Below, in pieces: positions 34,468 to 46,544 of a stretch of 64,000 bases of DNA. A model generated the notes under the pieces. That model had not been told where the DNA came from. It worked only from the letters and a program-made list of their open reading frames with translations, and made no database searches. The stretch comes from Acholoe squamosa (Eukaryota; Annelida; Polychaeta; Phyllodocida; Polynoidae). A program made the position numbers and the translations under genes. The stretch spans positions 58,135,774 to 58,199,773 of the forward strand of contig OX439046.1 in assembly GCA_949317995.1 (NCBI GenBank). The letters are read 5' to 3'. Each line of letters begins with the position of its first letter. The stretch's first letter is position 1.

Positions 34468-36179
34468 AACATATTTTCATCAAACTGGTGAGACAGAGCC
34501 ATTTGATGATTACGCAGTCACAACTCACTGTATGCTATGATTCAATGCCTAGGTTTTCCTCATAGAAGCATTACAGAATCTGATCAAAGTGGGTCAAAAT
34601 ACTTTTGCAACAGCTCTCACATTCCAGGGATGATTTTATATTGACTGGCAGAGGCACACTCTGACAGGATTGACTCACTGATGTTTCACAAGATCACCAT
34701 TTTGATGTGTGCATATTGGACTAGGGTCCATAATCTATATCCTCTGAAAGCATATTATACAGGCCAATGAAAGATAAACAATTCATCTCCATTTTGAAGC
34801 ACTCTCAAAATTATACGTTCCTCCGAGATCTCCTTTGAATTAACTGAATTATAATCAAGTTTTTTCTTATTTTCTAAATAGCTCTGATTAAACTGACCAA
34901 AATGATATGATATCAATTAGAACAGAAGGTATAGTAATTACTACCAGAGCCAGTCGACCTGGCCAATAAACATACAATCTTTGAAATAATAGACATCAAC
35001 AACTTGTAGCCTTCTGATCATACCTATGATCTGAGATCTAGATCACATGAGTGTGTCTGCTCTCACTAATACATAGGAAATGTTATCAAAACTAGATATT
35101 TAAAAGGAAATACATTTCAGTACTATTCAGCAGTCCAAAGGCTAACATCACAACATACCTAATATACTTACACCTTTCCACTTCCATTTGCTGACACATT
35201 CAGACCGCATTTCAAGGTAGGTCCCTAACCCTATAACCAATTCAACTCCTCATTATGACCTCCTCAATACCTCCAAGTCCACATTATCACAATGAAATTT
35301 CTTAGGAACACCCATATCCCCTATAATCAAAACTTCATGATCGGTTTCTAACACTGTAGCGAAAGGTCCATTTTTATCAAATTATAGAAACTTGAGCCTT
35401 TCCACCAATTGATTAACCAGCAGTGCAGTGTTGTTCCATCCCACTATTAAACGAGACTGCAGTAAAAGTTATATTGTTCCTGCTTGGAAGCAGCTGTGGT
35501 GCAGCATGTGCATCCTAATGGTCGGAGCATACTAGAAATAATATATAGAATGGCTCAGATATTCAGATATCAAAGTCAAACCTTACCCATTACATGATTC
35601 TATGATATAGTGACAGTATCCTTAGGGTTGGTTGCTGTTTTTTTTCAGCTTCTATTAGATCTTGAAGGATGTGATCATGGTTTGAACTTCACTGGGTATG
35701 TCTGTCACTAAATTACTTGGTAACATATAGTTACATACTAATTGATTCACTGACAACTACAACATTCACACTTTTACTGTAGATGGCTGGACAGAAGAAC
35801 ACCACGCTGTTGGCAAAATATTTGGTATACTTTTCACATCGCTCTGGAGGCTATTGCTGAGACATGAAAACATTTTCTGCAGGGTAGTACCTCACCCATA
35901 GTATATCACCATCTTTTCTGTCTAGATCGTTTTCTCGTTGTCCAATAGCAAGGCACAGTGAATTCTGAGTCGAAATGTGTATTTAAAAAGAGAGGTTTGT
36001 TTCTTTACACTCTAATTAGGCAGCCAAAGTTGTAAGGTGAAACAGAGGGAGACTCTTGTAAACTAAACTAATTAGAATTGAGTGCACTTTCTAGCATTTT
36101 GGCAATAGCCCCCTGACATCATAGGTTTAATACACATTTCCAGGATTTATGTCAGTCTGTCACTTAAATGTATTTACCC

Positions 36180-36850
36180 AGAAAACCCTAAAGTGGTAAT
36201 TTTTGTCATAGTGATAAAAATTGATAAGTAGACTAATATATATGACCAAATATGCCCTGTTCAAAATTTTGGACCTTTATCTGCACCGTGTCCTGAGATA
36301 TGAGGGATTGCTTACCATCCTACATGTAGGACAGTAGGACTTAGGACTACTGTCTTTCGAAATTTGTGTTCTTTTGGTTGCCATGGAAACCACAATTCCT
36401 GTACGAGAGTGCCGGAAACTGACAAATAAGCTTATATATGGCCATTTATGCCAAACATGGAATTTCAATGCTTTAGCTATAGCGGATCCAGATATTAGCA
36501 CAGTCCTACATGTAGGACAGTAGGACTTTGGGTGTTAGTCTCCTCTGAAAAGGTCCAAATCTTTACCAGAGGGTAATTTTCTAAGTAGTAGGTATTTTGG
36601 GACATGTGTGTAATGCCATAAAAATACCTAGGAATACCTATATGGAGCATTTTTGGAAGCCTTGGGTCTAGAACTATAGGATGCAACATTTTACTTCCAT
36701 TTCTGTTTAGTTTACTTGCGGATATACACCTCTTTCCATGATGTCACTTAGGCATTCTACATGTAGGACAGTAGAGCTATCTGGGTTAACACAGGTAAAT
36801 AAACACTTCGGATATTTAATGTGAATATTAGTTTTTCTTTTTTTTTTGCA
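36180..36850. repeat. C2-specific insert with three CCTACATGTAGGACAGTAG motifs
   Basis: C1 (about 13,015-13,090) lacks this stretch. The palindromic word CTACATGTAG followed by GACAGTAG occurs at 36,319, 36,504 and 36,756. A GTTGCCATGGAAAC palindrome lies near 36,379. It is probably one or more non-coding mobile elements. Ends not resolved. Confidence 0.5.
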
Positions 36851-39650
36851 TCAAACTGTACTTTTACTAATATTCTAATGACAACATATCATACACAAGA
36901 TCAATTTGATTTAAAACAATCAGATCTCATAATGATACATGAAGATCAGTATGGTATTTGCCATCATAATGACTTTATGGGTTTGCTTATAAGTCAAGGT
37001 GTATTGGATGGTAGGATACCAACTATTTAACACAGTGGTTTAACTACTTCTTCTATACATTTTGAATCAATAAAAAATAAATCTGCTTGATGAACTGGTA
37101 TAACGGCTAAAATAAACTCTATTCAGAGAAAGTACTGGTTTCACCATAGCTAATGTCTAAGAAACAGCCCACTCAGAATTAAAGGTCAAGATTAACAAGT
37201 GAGTGGCCAACTCAGCAGAGTCCAGCGTTCCAGACCTAATTAATAACCAATTTATGCAAACCCCTTTCCACTCTACTGCTGACGATGGCCAATTGGTGTG
37301 ATGACATTACTACTGCTGTCTAATGCAACATTAGTTTTAGCTCCTTGCAATAAATACCAAGTTCTCCAGGAAGGCATTTCTTAACATGGCATGACTGCAG
37401 CAAACCACTACAACTTGAACCTTTCAAGCATAGAGTTGGTGATCACAGGTAATATCCTACAGCTGCTCTGTTTGAGCAGTGCCTAATGCAGTATGTATAG
37501 GGATTGGTAGTACAGTCATACCAGTGCAACCATTAGTATTCGGTGTCTCCCACCACGATTTGAAAGGGGTCTAGCCATACCATCTTGAGAAATGGCTTGC
37601 AGGAGGCCCTTTCTTAACAGAGAACCACTGATCCCATTCAAAGCACCTTGGAAATCCTTATTTTAGTGACGATATAGCCCTAAAGTACTGGTTATGTAGT
37701 ACTATGATTGTCCTACCAAATTCTATGTGATTGCTACATAAGTGCTGATCATAAAGAGCAGTCTTAGGGCATTACCTACAATAACTTGCACTAATGTTTA
37801 GGTTGAGAATAATTAAATGTAGTGGCTGTATCCAGTCACAGCATCCTTAAGAAGTGGCCTCCAGATGCCCAAAGGCAGTGGTCAAGTAAAATTATATTTT
37901 CACATTGAATAAGATAGAAGAAAGCTGTGTCAATAAACATTTATTTTGATGGAAACAATATATGTAGAGTTTCTTGACTTATTGTTTTTGGTGCACAAAT
38001 GACAACTTTAGCAGTTGGTTTGTATTCTAACCCATGATAATATATTATATTGAACTGTGTGGTAAAAGAAATGTCAAGCCTAGGAGACATTGAGACATTT
38101 TACAGGTAAGAACCAACATATAAACAGATCATTCCTGCAAAAATCAGCTTTTTTCTATTAGATTCAATGTTATGTTGCCTAATTCTACTGGACTTTGGTT
38201 CTCTAGGGCATTAGTGCAAATGTAGGAGGTCAGGAAGGTGATTTATAGGTAAAACGAAAATTAGGTGTCTGTATTGATAGGTGTCCAGGCTAAAAAGAAT
38301 CATGACTGTTACATAATAGAACTTCAATTATGGCTTATAGGCAGAAGAAGAGTTGGTAACAGGGAAAGATGTGTTTTTTTTGCAGAATTCTACCAGTTAG
38401 ATGAGTAGCTTTACTTGTGAGGCTGCCCTTGTGCAGTGAGCCCTTTGTAGTGCTAACCTAATGAGGTGAGCAAGCTACATGGAGTCTGTCTTAACATTGA
38501 ATAGGATGTCTCATCCACCACAAAAGGCTGGAGTATAGACTGGTTGGGTGGATGTGAATGATGGCATTTGAAGAAGCCTACACAGTCCAGATTTAGTACA
38601 GTTGATTACATCTAAGCCCATAGTTTTTTGGTTGTTGACATCAACATTGTTCCCAAAGATGATGAAGTAGCACCTTTCCATTTCCCTAAAAACAAAGTGC
38701 CATAACTACACTTAGGCCATAATTATCTAAAGGTACACCAAGCCCTACAACTACAATTTTTGTGTTAATTCTTTGACAATTTTGGTATACTTAAAGAACC
38801 CAGTGTTTTAAGAAATTACCTCCTAAGCTAATACTCGGCAGCCTCTATTCTGTTCTAAATCATCAATTTCCCCTTCATGGTTTTGCAGGGTTGACTTTAG
38901 GCTCATCTTGTACTTCATTTTTCAACTTCTGTAGGTGGCAACCTGTCCTTTTACTTCAGGGTCCTGTTTGTGACCAAACAAAGAAGTTGTCTGAGACAGT
39001 ATTACCCAATGTTACCCAATGTGTGTAAAAGATTATTTGGTTCCCATGAGTGAGCTGGTGGAGCTGCTCTTGAGTACAATACAGCTCTGACTTATCACAT
39101 CTAAATATTTGGAAACCTAATTCTCACTATTTAAGATTCAAGCTGGAACTTCAGTTTCCTTATGATAGTGTCTATGATAAGGAAAATATGTCTGATGGAT
39201 ATGAGACACCTCCATAGTCCTGCCTACATTCAGCAAAGCAACCTTTGCAACACTTCATGAAGATGGTTTGCTATTCTTAAAATTCTCATTGTGAGCGTGA
39301 CAGATAGCTATGGACAAAAGATACCAGGCACCTATTGTTTTCAGCCATTGTTCCTCACACTACTCTCCATCATCATAATGGTGTGCTGAGAAGTGAGGAA
39401 TGTTGAATGCCTCATGGAGGGATCATGGATGACTGCAACATGTGACATTTGGATAAGGTCATTCATAAGCTGGTTTAAATGACAATGGGGAAAGAAATGT
39501 GTAAAGAGGATTGCTAGATGACCAAATTACACACTATCAGCAGTTCTGGTAGTAAATACACCAATCTTGATAGTCAATTGACATAGAACTAATCATTGCC
39601 TCAGTGAAAGAAGGCTGTACCAGTATCTGGGTCAGATGTAGTTACAACCT

Positions 39651-40233
39651 TGTTTCACTAAGGTGTCAATATACGGAGGCTTTTGGAAAACACTATATCT
39701 TTGCCTGAGGATGAAACTGTGACTCCTCGATATGAAGTTGGGATGGCTTGAGAGGCCAGGGGACAGATACGTTGTCCCTAAGAAATTTATGCTTATTTTG
39801 ATCACCAGTAAAACGCAGGGAACTCAGTAAAGTGGAATGAGAGTGGAAATTCGTAAAGAGAGTGAAATTTCCAATCCTCGTCAAATTTACTCTACCTTCA
39901 AGGCTAGGCATGCATGAGAATGCTCCCTTTAAACTTTTCAGTTCCAAAAAGATGGTGCAATTCACAAACACATACAAGAATCCACAATATCTTACCATCT
40001 TACACTCTGATAAAATTGTCGAGAGGAACATTTACCATTTTTCTTTTAAGATTACATCAGGATCTGAAGCCTATAATAGCTGCCTAAGTATTCAATTGAA
40101 AATCAAAAACATTTACCAATCTTTTTCAATGAGGGACCCCCAACACAATGAACAATGCGCCACTGACGGAGATTCATTTGTAAATCATATGTATGATGAA
40201 CTAATTATTTTTGTTCTTTTTTGTTAAAGCATG
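39651..40233. other. No gene seen
   Basis: Right flank of C2. Frames of 112 and 121 codons on opposite strands (39,693-40,031 and 39,862-40,227) overlap each other and show no domain. Confidence 0.4.
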
Positions 40234-40234
40234 T

Positions 40235-40532
40235 ACCGTAATACCTCACGTATAAGGTGCACCTCGGGTATAAGGCGCACCCAGACTTTGCAGCTGTGAG
40301 TGTAAAAGTAAAAAAAAAATCATAACTTTTATTTTAATCAACGGATTCTCACAATTCAAAGACCTATGGCCATCTTAGAGCCTTCCCCATCCCATTTTAC
40401 CACTATACAGGCTCAAGGGAGTATTGGGGAAATTTTAGAGAAAAGAATCTCCTAAATAATTCTGCTTCTATAAGGCGCACTAGGGGTGCATCCTCACGTA
40501 TAAAGAGCACTTTATACGCGAGGTATTACGGT
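40235..40532. mobile_element. MITE with ACCGTAATACCTC ends
   Basis: The left end ACCGTAATACCTCACGTATA is mirrored by the right end TATACGCGAGGTATTACGGT with one or two differences, and TATAAGGYGCAC words repeat inside. About 298 bp, non-coding. The interior vocabulary is shared loosely with the element at 52,132-52,342. Confidence 0.82.
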
Positions 40533-40719
40533 CATTCACATTTCTACTTTCCAAATATCCCCTTCCCTGATATCATAGAACAGTAAATTAGAGCCATCTT
40601 GCTAGACCTATTTGTATGCATTGATGACTGTTAACCTTGTTAACTAAGAACTCCATATCATTCTTTCCTTTTAAAGGCAGGAAATGAAACAATCAGAAAA
40701 GCAACTGCAAATCCCAATT

Positions 40720-40985
40720 TAGAGTGAGACAGATAGTTATGGATAAAAGGCACCAGACACCTTTTATCCTCAGCCATTGTTCCTCTCACTCCTATCCATC
40801 ATCACAAAACTGCTGACGACTGAATAGGTCACGGAATCAGCATGAATAGGTAATCTAAGAGGTGACATTTGGGCAAGGCCATTCACAAGCTTAGCTGAAT
40901 AAGAATAATGAAAGATATATGTAAAGGAGGATTTTGTTGAATTCATAGAGACTGTAGCAGCCACACAGTGTCTAGTGAGTAACAT
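40720..40985 (+). repeat. Third copy of the 270-bp module of C1/C2
   Basis: It matches 18,380-18,660 and 39,290-39,560 (GAGACAGRTRGYTATGGA, TTGTTCCTCWCACT, CTATCCATCATCA). The 71-codon minus-strand frame here is not kept open in the other copies, so it is not a gene. Confidence 0.75.
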
Positions 40986-41432
40986 GGGATACTATTGCTA
41001 AAATGTAAAGACATTATCTGCATTAAAAACACGTTTTAGAAAACAGATAATACCTGTATCATAACCATATATGATTTTCAAACATGTATAACGGCAATCA
41101 TTTGAAAGCAGGTTCTATCGACCTATATAAACAAACTGGCACTGCTTTGCAGGTTGTAGCTAACAGCTCAATAGCAAGATGATAATATCGTTACCACTAG
41201 CCACCAAGGTAGTGACTACATAATTTCAAACCAAATCAAAATAAACTGACGGCTGTCAGTAACTGATGGAAGGCATAGTCCATTATCATTTTTTTAGTTC
41301 TATTAGAGCTTAAAGTATGTTATCTTGGGTCACCTTTTTTTGCCCATGTATGGAGAGAGGACTGGTCATGTCACCACTCACGCTCGTCACCGGCCTAGAG
41401 CTAGGCTATTCATAGGCTTTGAACATTAAGCT
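40986..41432. other. No gene seen
   Basis: AT-rich spacer without recognised features. Confidence 0.4.
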
Positions 41433-41554
41433 ATTAATCAATGCATAACCCGGAAGGAGTTGAGCTTGGCCAGGAATAAACCCCGACCGTGCAGTAGGAG
41501 CGGGTTATTCCTTGCCAAACCCAATAAGTTCTGGGTTATACATGGATTGATGCG
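41433..41554. mobile_element. Compact foldback element
   Basis: The arms pair TTAATCAATGCATAACCC with the reverse complement of GGGTTATACATGGATTGATG, then GGCCAGGAATAAACCC with GGGTTATTCCTTGCC. Almost the whole 122 bp is stem. No coding potential. Confidence 0.7.
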
Positions 41555-41609
41555 TTTATCACACTAATTCCTCTATTCTATATTAATTTCTTAAGAAGAG
41601 ATTTTGTAA

Positions 41610-41709
41610 TGGAAAACCTATGCAGAGCTGGAGGTTTTGCCGTAAAACCTCTGAGATCAAGCCGAGGAGGTTTTATGGCAAAACCTCCACCTCTAATGAG
41701 GTTTTCTGA
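41610..41709. repeat. Inverted repeat of AAAACCTC words
   Basis: GGAGGTTTTGCCGTAAAACCTC faces GAGGTTTTATGGCAAAACCTCC, flanked by GGAAAACCT and AGGTTTTC. About 100 bp with a 15-bp loop. The minus-strand frame across it is not a gene. Confidence 0.75.
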
Positions 41710-41867
41710 CTTATACTCCATCCACAGAAGTTTATGGAACAGTAAAATCATAAATATAAGCATATTTTGGCATAAACTGTAGAGGCATAGAAAAAGATTC
41801 GAATCTACTACACTGTCTGTGATACAAGGCTTTGAAAAATATGTGGTGTTCCATGCTACAACCACCA

Positions 41868-41927
41868 GCAATCTCAATAGTTAGCATGTTTGACTTTGAA
41901 TCTCAGAAAGGGGGTTCAAAACTGCAT
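41868..41927 (+). mobile_element. tRNA-like SINE head (plus)
   Basis: A-box-like AATAGTTAGCATG and B-box-like GGGGTTCAAAACTGC at tRNA spacing. Acceptor stem not preserved. Faces the head at 42,105-42,172. Confidence 0.45.
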
Positions 41928-42104
41928 GGGAAAATGTTTTAAACATACTCATACAAGGTAAAAGGGGTCTCTCTAAAGGGCCTCCCTGAAGCCCCTTTTA
42001 TCTTTTTGGCATTCAGGGGATATTCATCATACATGTGATACATTATTTTCAGAATTTGTTGCAAAAATGACAGTGGGCTACTGAGAATAAAAAATAAAAT
42101 CAAA

Positions 42105-42172
42105 GGGGTTTGAACCTGTGTGGTCTAGATTTGTAGTCCCAGGCCTTAACCACCACACTACCTTGACTCGTC
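42105..42172 (-). mobile_element. tRNA-like SINE head (minus)
   Basis: On the minus strand, GTAGTGTGGTGGTTAAGGC (A-box region) and CAGGTTCAAACCC (good B box) at tRNA spacing. Likely a tRNA pseudogene or SINE promoter. Confidence 0.6.
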
Positions 42173-42879
42173 AAACCTTCCAAGTGAAATTACCTTGTTT
42201 ATCTATAGTCTATCATTCAGTCATAGTAGTAGCATATTGCCCTTCAGTAGAATAATTGTGACCAGGCAAGCAATAACACCCCTATGCAGGGAAATTCATT
42301 ATCAAAGTATCTTAAGATCTTTAAAATGAGACATCATTGGCTTAATATTCCCAGTAGTTATGTCAAAACCCCTCCTTGAACAAAGGTCGGTATTTACATC
42401 TGAAATCCATCATTAAGCTCAAATACATTATAAACCATAATAATGTCTAAAAATGCAATAAAACAGCCTTTTTCATGAAAGATACATAACAATATCGTGA
42501 TTTTTATCATAGATTTTGATCTAGAAAGAATTTTCCATTTCTGTTTTCAGTTTTGAGTTTTTGGTGAATACCCCTGAAAATTGGCATGAAATCTGCAAAT
42601 TTTGATTATTGGAATGGTTGCCATGGCAAGCAGGAACAGGCATATATAGGTGGATTTCTCATAAAAAATTTTACCATCTAAATATGGGACATATCTACCG
42701 AAAATGGTGCATTTAAAATGAGACCATTGAATTCTGCATAACAAATTAGCTTAATGTATTTTATAATGATTTGAGAGTAATTTTATCCCTTATGTTCTCC
42801 CTTGATGGGTCGCAGATGTTCACCCAAGCAAATTGTCCTTATCTGTCACCATGATTGGTCATCAATGGTGACTCCTTTT

Positions 42880-43495
42880 TGAGTGATACCTCACTGCGTC
42901 ATGTTTCGCCACTGTGTGTCAGTCTCACATGGCATGGCGATTTATCACAACAGTCACCAACATGATCTCACTCACTGCATTAGTATGTGCCACCCCTTGT
43001 CATCCCTCACAAAGCATGGTGATTTATCACCACCATCGCCAAAATGGATCTAACTCACTACGTGAGTATGTGCCACTGCCTGTCAACTCTCACTCAGAAT
43101 GGCAGCTTATCGCCACCATCGCCAATATGGATCTCACTCACTCCGTCATATGTGCCACTGTCTGTCAACTCTCACTCAGAATGGCGACTTTTCACCTGCA
43201 TTGCCACATGGCTCTCACTCACTGTGTGAGTTTGTGCCAATCCTAGTTAATCTTCTCTCAAAATGGCTACTTATCACCACCATCACTGACATGGATGCCA
43301 CTCACTGTGTGAGTGTGTGCCACTGTCATCAACTCTCACACAAAATGGCGACTTATCACCACCATTGCCATCATTGGTCTCAATCAATGCATGAATTTGT
43401 GTCACTCCAAGTCAATGCTCTTTGAGGATTGCATCATCTGTCACTCACTCTCACTCAGAATGGTAACTTATCACCACCATTGCCAAAGTTGTTGA
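42880..43495. repeat. Minisatellite with ~83-bp period
   Basis: About seven units. Each holds GTCAACTCTCACTCAGAATGG followed by ACTTATCACCACCATYGCCA and CTCACTCACTG. Starts of the AGAATGG word at about 43,094, 43,173, 43,256, 43,337 give the period. The plus-strand frames running through it reflect a near-multiple-of-three period and are not genes. Confidence 0.92.
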
Positions 43496-43858
43496 AACAG
43501 CACCTCTGTTTAACATGTAGCCTATCTAGGAAGTGTGGACCAGAAGTAGAAGTCCCATATGTATCAAATGTGCTTTGTTTCACACTGATTTCCATGTAAT
43601 ACTTCAGAGTTGAATCAAACAAGATTATATAGAAAAAATATCAATTGAATTTAGATAGAGGTCTCCCTTAAATGAAAGCAACTATCCTTAAACACCTTTT
43701 CTCTGGTTACAATAAAAATACATAGGGAAATATCTACATGAACACTTTGTCTGTGGTTAGAGGGAAGTTATGGCAATATGGCAATACCTTCTCTGGCAAA
43801 ACATACTTTGATCTGGCAGATGTGAGGCTGCATGATTACCAATGTCTATGATCATCAG
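43496..43858. other. Spacer between the two minisatellites
   Basis: Non-repetitive AT-rich sequence with no feature seen. Confidence 0.5.
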
Positions 43859-44730
43859 CTTTTCATCTAACAAGGTGAGTGATCACCAGTGTTGCCATCA
43901 CTGGTGAGTCTGAGTGATCACCACTCATGCTGTCCATGGTGAACCTGTGCTATGATGTGGTGCGCATTTCATCTAGCAGGGTGAGTGATCAATCACCTTG
44001 CCATCCCTGGTGAGTGTGAGTCATAACGATCCTCGCCAATCATGGTGAACGTGCGCTATGGCGTGGTGTGCATTTCATCTAGTGAGGTGAGTTATCACTT
44101 GTGTCGCCATCCCTGGTGAGTGTGGGTGATCAAGATCCTCACCATCTGTGGTGAACCTGCGCTATCACGAGGTACGCGTTTCATCTAGCGAGGTGAGTGA
44201 TCACCCGAGTGACCATCCCCCGTGAGTGTGAGTGATCACGATCCTTGCCATCCGTGGTAAACGTGCGTTATGACGTGGTGTGCATCTCATCTAGCCAAGT
44301 GAGTGATCACTCATGTCGCCATCCCTGTTGAGGATGAGTGATCACTCATGTCGCCATCCCTGGTGAGGATGAGTGATCACGATCCTCGACATCCCTGGTG
44401 AATGTGCGTTATGATGTGGTGTGCGTCTCATCTAGCGAAGTGAGTGATCACTCACATCGCCATCCCTGGTGAGGATGAGTGATCACTCATGTCGCCATCC
44501 CTGGTGAGGATGAGTGATCACGATCCTCGACATCCCTGGTGAACATGCGCTATGACGAGGTGCGTGTTTCATCTAGCGCGGTGAGTGATCACCCGCATCG
44601 CCATCCCTGGTGAGTCTGAGTGATCACCATCCTTGCCATCTGAGGTGAGGCTATGTGATCACCACCATTGCTAATCCTGGTGATCTTGTGCTATAGCGAC
44701 GTCATGTTCCATCTAGCCACATGTGTGAGC
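43859..44730. repeat. Minisatellite with 106-bp period expanding to ~141 bp
   Basis: CATCTAGC words at 43,970, 44,076, 44,182 and 44,288 are exactly 106 bp apart. The next three intervals (to 44,429, 44,570, 44,710) are 141, 141 and 140 bp because a ~35-bp subunit (GAGTGATCACTCATGTCGCC type) is duplicated inside the unit. Each unit has several TGATCA sites and GAGTGATCAC/GTGATCACTC inverted words. It shares CACCATCGCCATC vocabulary with the neighbouring 83-bp array. Confidence 0.94.
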
Positions 44731-45199
44731 CACTTCACACAGGTTGACAACGAGTCACAACCGTTTGCTGGGACATTATGAGCTGAGGACAGCATTATCT
44801 CAAGAATTTCATCTGCCCTTCAAAAATGACCCATTTTATAGAACCTCCTGCTATGCTTGGCCTAGTTCACAAAACCTCCTCCTAGAGCTGACCCAATTCA
44901 CAAAATCTTCTGCCAGATCAGACCTAATTCTTAAAACCTCCTGCTGGCCCCCATACTGTAGAATGTGGAAATAAACCTACAGTAGGAACAATGGTCTTGC
45001 ACGCCTGATTCACTATGGCTGTAAGCGGAATGCGTACTGTGTTTTCTTGTGCAGGCCTAGTCAAAACAGGGCCCCAAAACATGGCTACTCATGATTTCAT
45101 GGTAGAATTCCATGATATTAACCTTTTATCCTGTATATCCTTTAGTATATGGAACATATGATTATTCTCGCCAACTTTCAGTGCCATTCTGGTCTGTAT

Positions 45200-45672
45200 G
45201 GTCACAAATCATAGAAAGTGTGCATATGGAGCCGTACATGTCATTCGCCCAGACATGTGCCCAGAAAAAGAATTCTTATAAGTATGCTTCTTTTACAATA
45301 GCAAGGACACATCTGACATAAATGATAATGTGATTTTCTTAATTTACAGTTCAAAATAGTCTGAACCTAAGATTTTCATGGAGGTATGAAAATTGTTTCT
45401 GTAGGAAATTAAGCCCTCAACATGGCTTGTAACTCAAATGTCATTCTCCCAGACACAATTTCGCCCAGACAATTTTGGTCATTTTGGGCACATTTTACCC
45501 CCCTGGAGCCCAAAATATGCATATGGGGCCATCAAAACCCATATGTAACATGAAGATCTCATCCAGCCTGACACTTTGAGCCAAAGAAATACAGGGGGAA
45601 ACTAAAATTCGAAGAGTAGGGGCTGGAATACCTCCAAATTTGTCATATGCAAACCTTCTATGATTTTCGACC
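45200..45672. mobile_element. Second member of the GGTC/GACC transposon family
   Basis: The ends GGTCACAAATCATAGAAAG and, as reverse complement, GGTCGAAAATCATAGAAGG match each other and the ends of the element at 29,037-31,188. Flanked by the 4-bp duplication GTAT (45,196-45,199 and 45,673-45,676). 473 bp, non-coding. Interior carries TTCGCCCAGACA-type repeats and GCATATGGGGCC words. Confidence 0.85.
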
Positions 45673-45697
45673 GTATAGATGCCAAATAGTGTCAAAT

Positions 45698-45847
45698 CCT
45701 TTGTAAAACTAAGTGAGTGCTGGGCCATTCGAATGTGGACCGTAAGTCAGTGCCTGACACACCTACTTGTGTCCTTTGTAAAACTAAGTGAGTGCTGGGC
45801 CATTCGAATCTGGACCGTAAGTCAGTGCCTGACACACCTACGTGGTC
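45698..45847. repeat. 75-bp tandem duplication, nearly identical
   Basis: Two copies starting at 45,698 and 45,773 with CCTTTGTAAAACTAAGTGAG and GACCGTAAGTCAGTGCC words; only about one or two differences. Recent compared with everything around it. Confidence 0.9.
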
Positions 45848-45912
45848 ACGGCTCTGAGCAAGGAGAATGCAATGGCGAGTTGTCTTCTCTCATTAACATT
45901 GGATTCTAGCAC

Positions 45913-45985
45913 CCACTGGGTAGTTTAGTGGTTACGGGACCAGCCTCTTGGCAGCAAAGCGGTGGATCGCGTCCCTGTCGGACCT
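45913..45985 (+). mobile_element. tRNA-like SINE head
   Basis: A-box-like GTAGTTTAGTGGTTACGGG and B-box-like GGTGGATCGCGTCCC at tRNA spacing. Not a foldable tRNA by eye, so a SINE head or pseudogene. Confidence 0.5.
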
Positions 45986-46259
45986 GAACGGTTCAACTGG
46001 AAATGTATGGAGAGGTTGACTTTGTATACTTCACTGAAAACCCTCCAGATCTTTAAACTCGTCAGATTGAGGACCTATGGTCATCAGAAGAGGTACAGAG
46101 AGAGGGCAGGACCTTACAGGGAGTGAAATCCCTCAGTCTACATCTCCCCAGTATGAGTCTATGGCATTCTGTTGACAATATGTAACAAATACACAAGGTG
46201 GCAGGTATGTGCCACTCATGTTTGATGATTAGGCCTTCAGTTTTCAACTGAAGGTCTTC

Positions 46260-46500
46260 ACCGCTGAGGACTCTAGGTGCTCAAGTTGACGATACCTAAA
46301 TCTACAGCTTTGGGTAGTCAGATTGAGGACCCAAGGTAGTCAGCACCAAGGTTGTCACTCTAACAACAATATGTAATCAGTTTGACTACCTTGGATGAGT
46401 GTGTTGACCTAAGCCCATCAGGTGGACTGCCCTGGGTGCTCCATCTGATGACCTTAGGTTGTAGATTTGGGTATTGTCAGTCTGACGACCTTGGGGCTTT
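46260..46500. repeat. Degenerate inverted-word repeat (GACxACCTTAGG family), copy 1
   Basis: Words of the type GGTGCTCAAGTTGACGATACC, CTTGGGTAGTCAGATTGAGG and TGATGACCTTAGGTTGTAG recur in both orientations. A stretch of about 40 bp is shared with 54,444-54,487. Related to the MITE at 58,565-58,861. Confidence 0.6.
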
Positions 46501-46544
46501 CAGTGTTCTCAAATTTATTAACATGTTCAAATTCTAACCAAACC

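Larger units (their letters stand above)
20045..39650 (+). repeat. Segmental duplication copy C2
   Basis: The direct-orientation partner of 7,690-18,760. It is longer because it received the 11.65-kb gypsy element, a MITE cluster at 20.2-20.9 kb, and further private sequence at 36.18-36.85 and about 37.4-38.2 kb. It lacks the E1/E2 chain and the CpG-rich block of C1. A short module from its right end (39,290-39,560) recurs once more at 40,720-40,970. Confidence 0.85.

Noticed and set aside
42914..43495. Overlapping plus-strand frames rich in His, Ser and Leu
   Set aside because: They run through the 83-bp minisatellite, and their repeats follow the DNA array.
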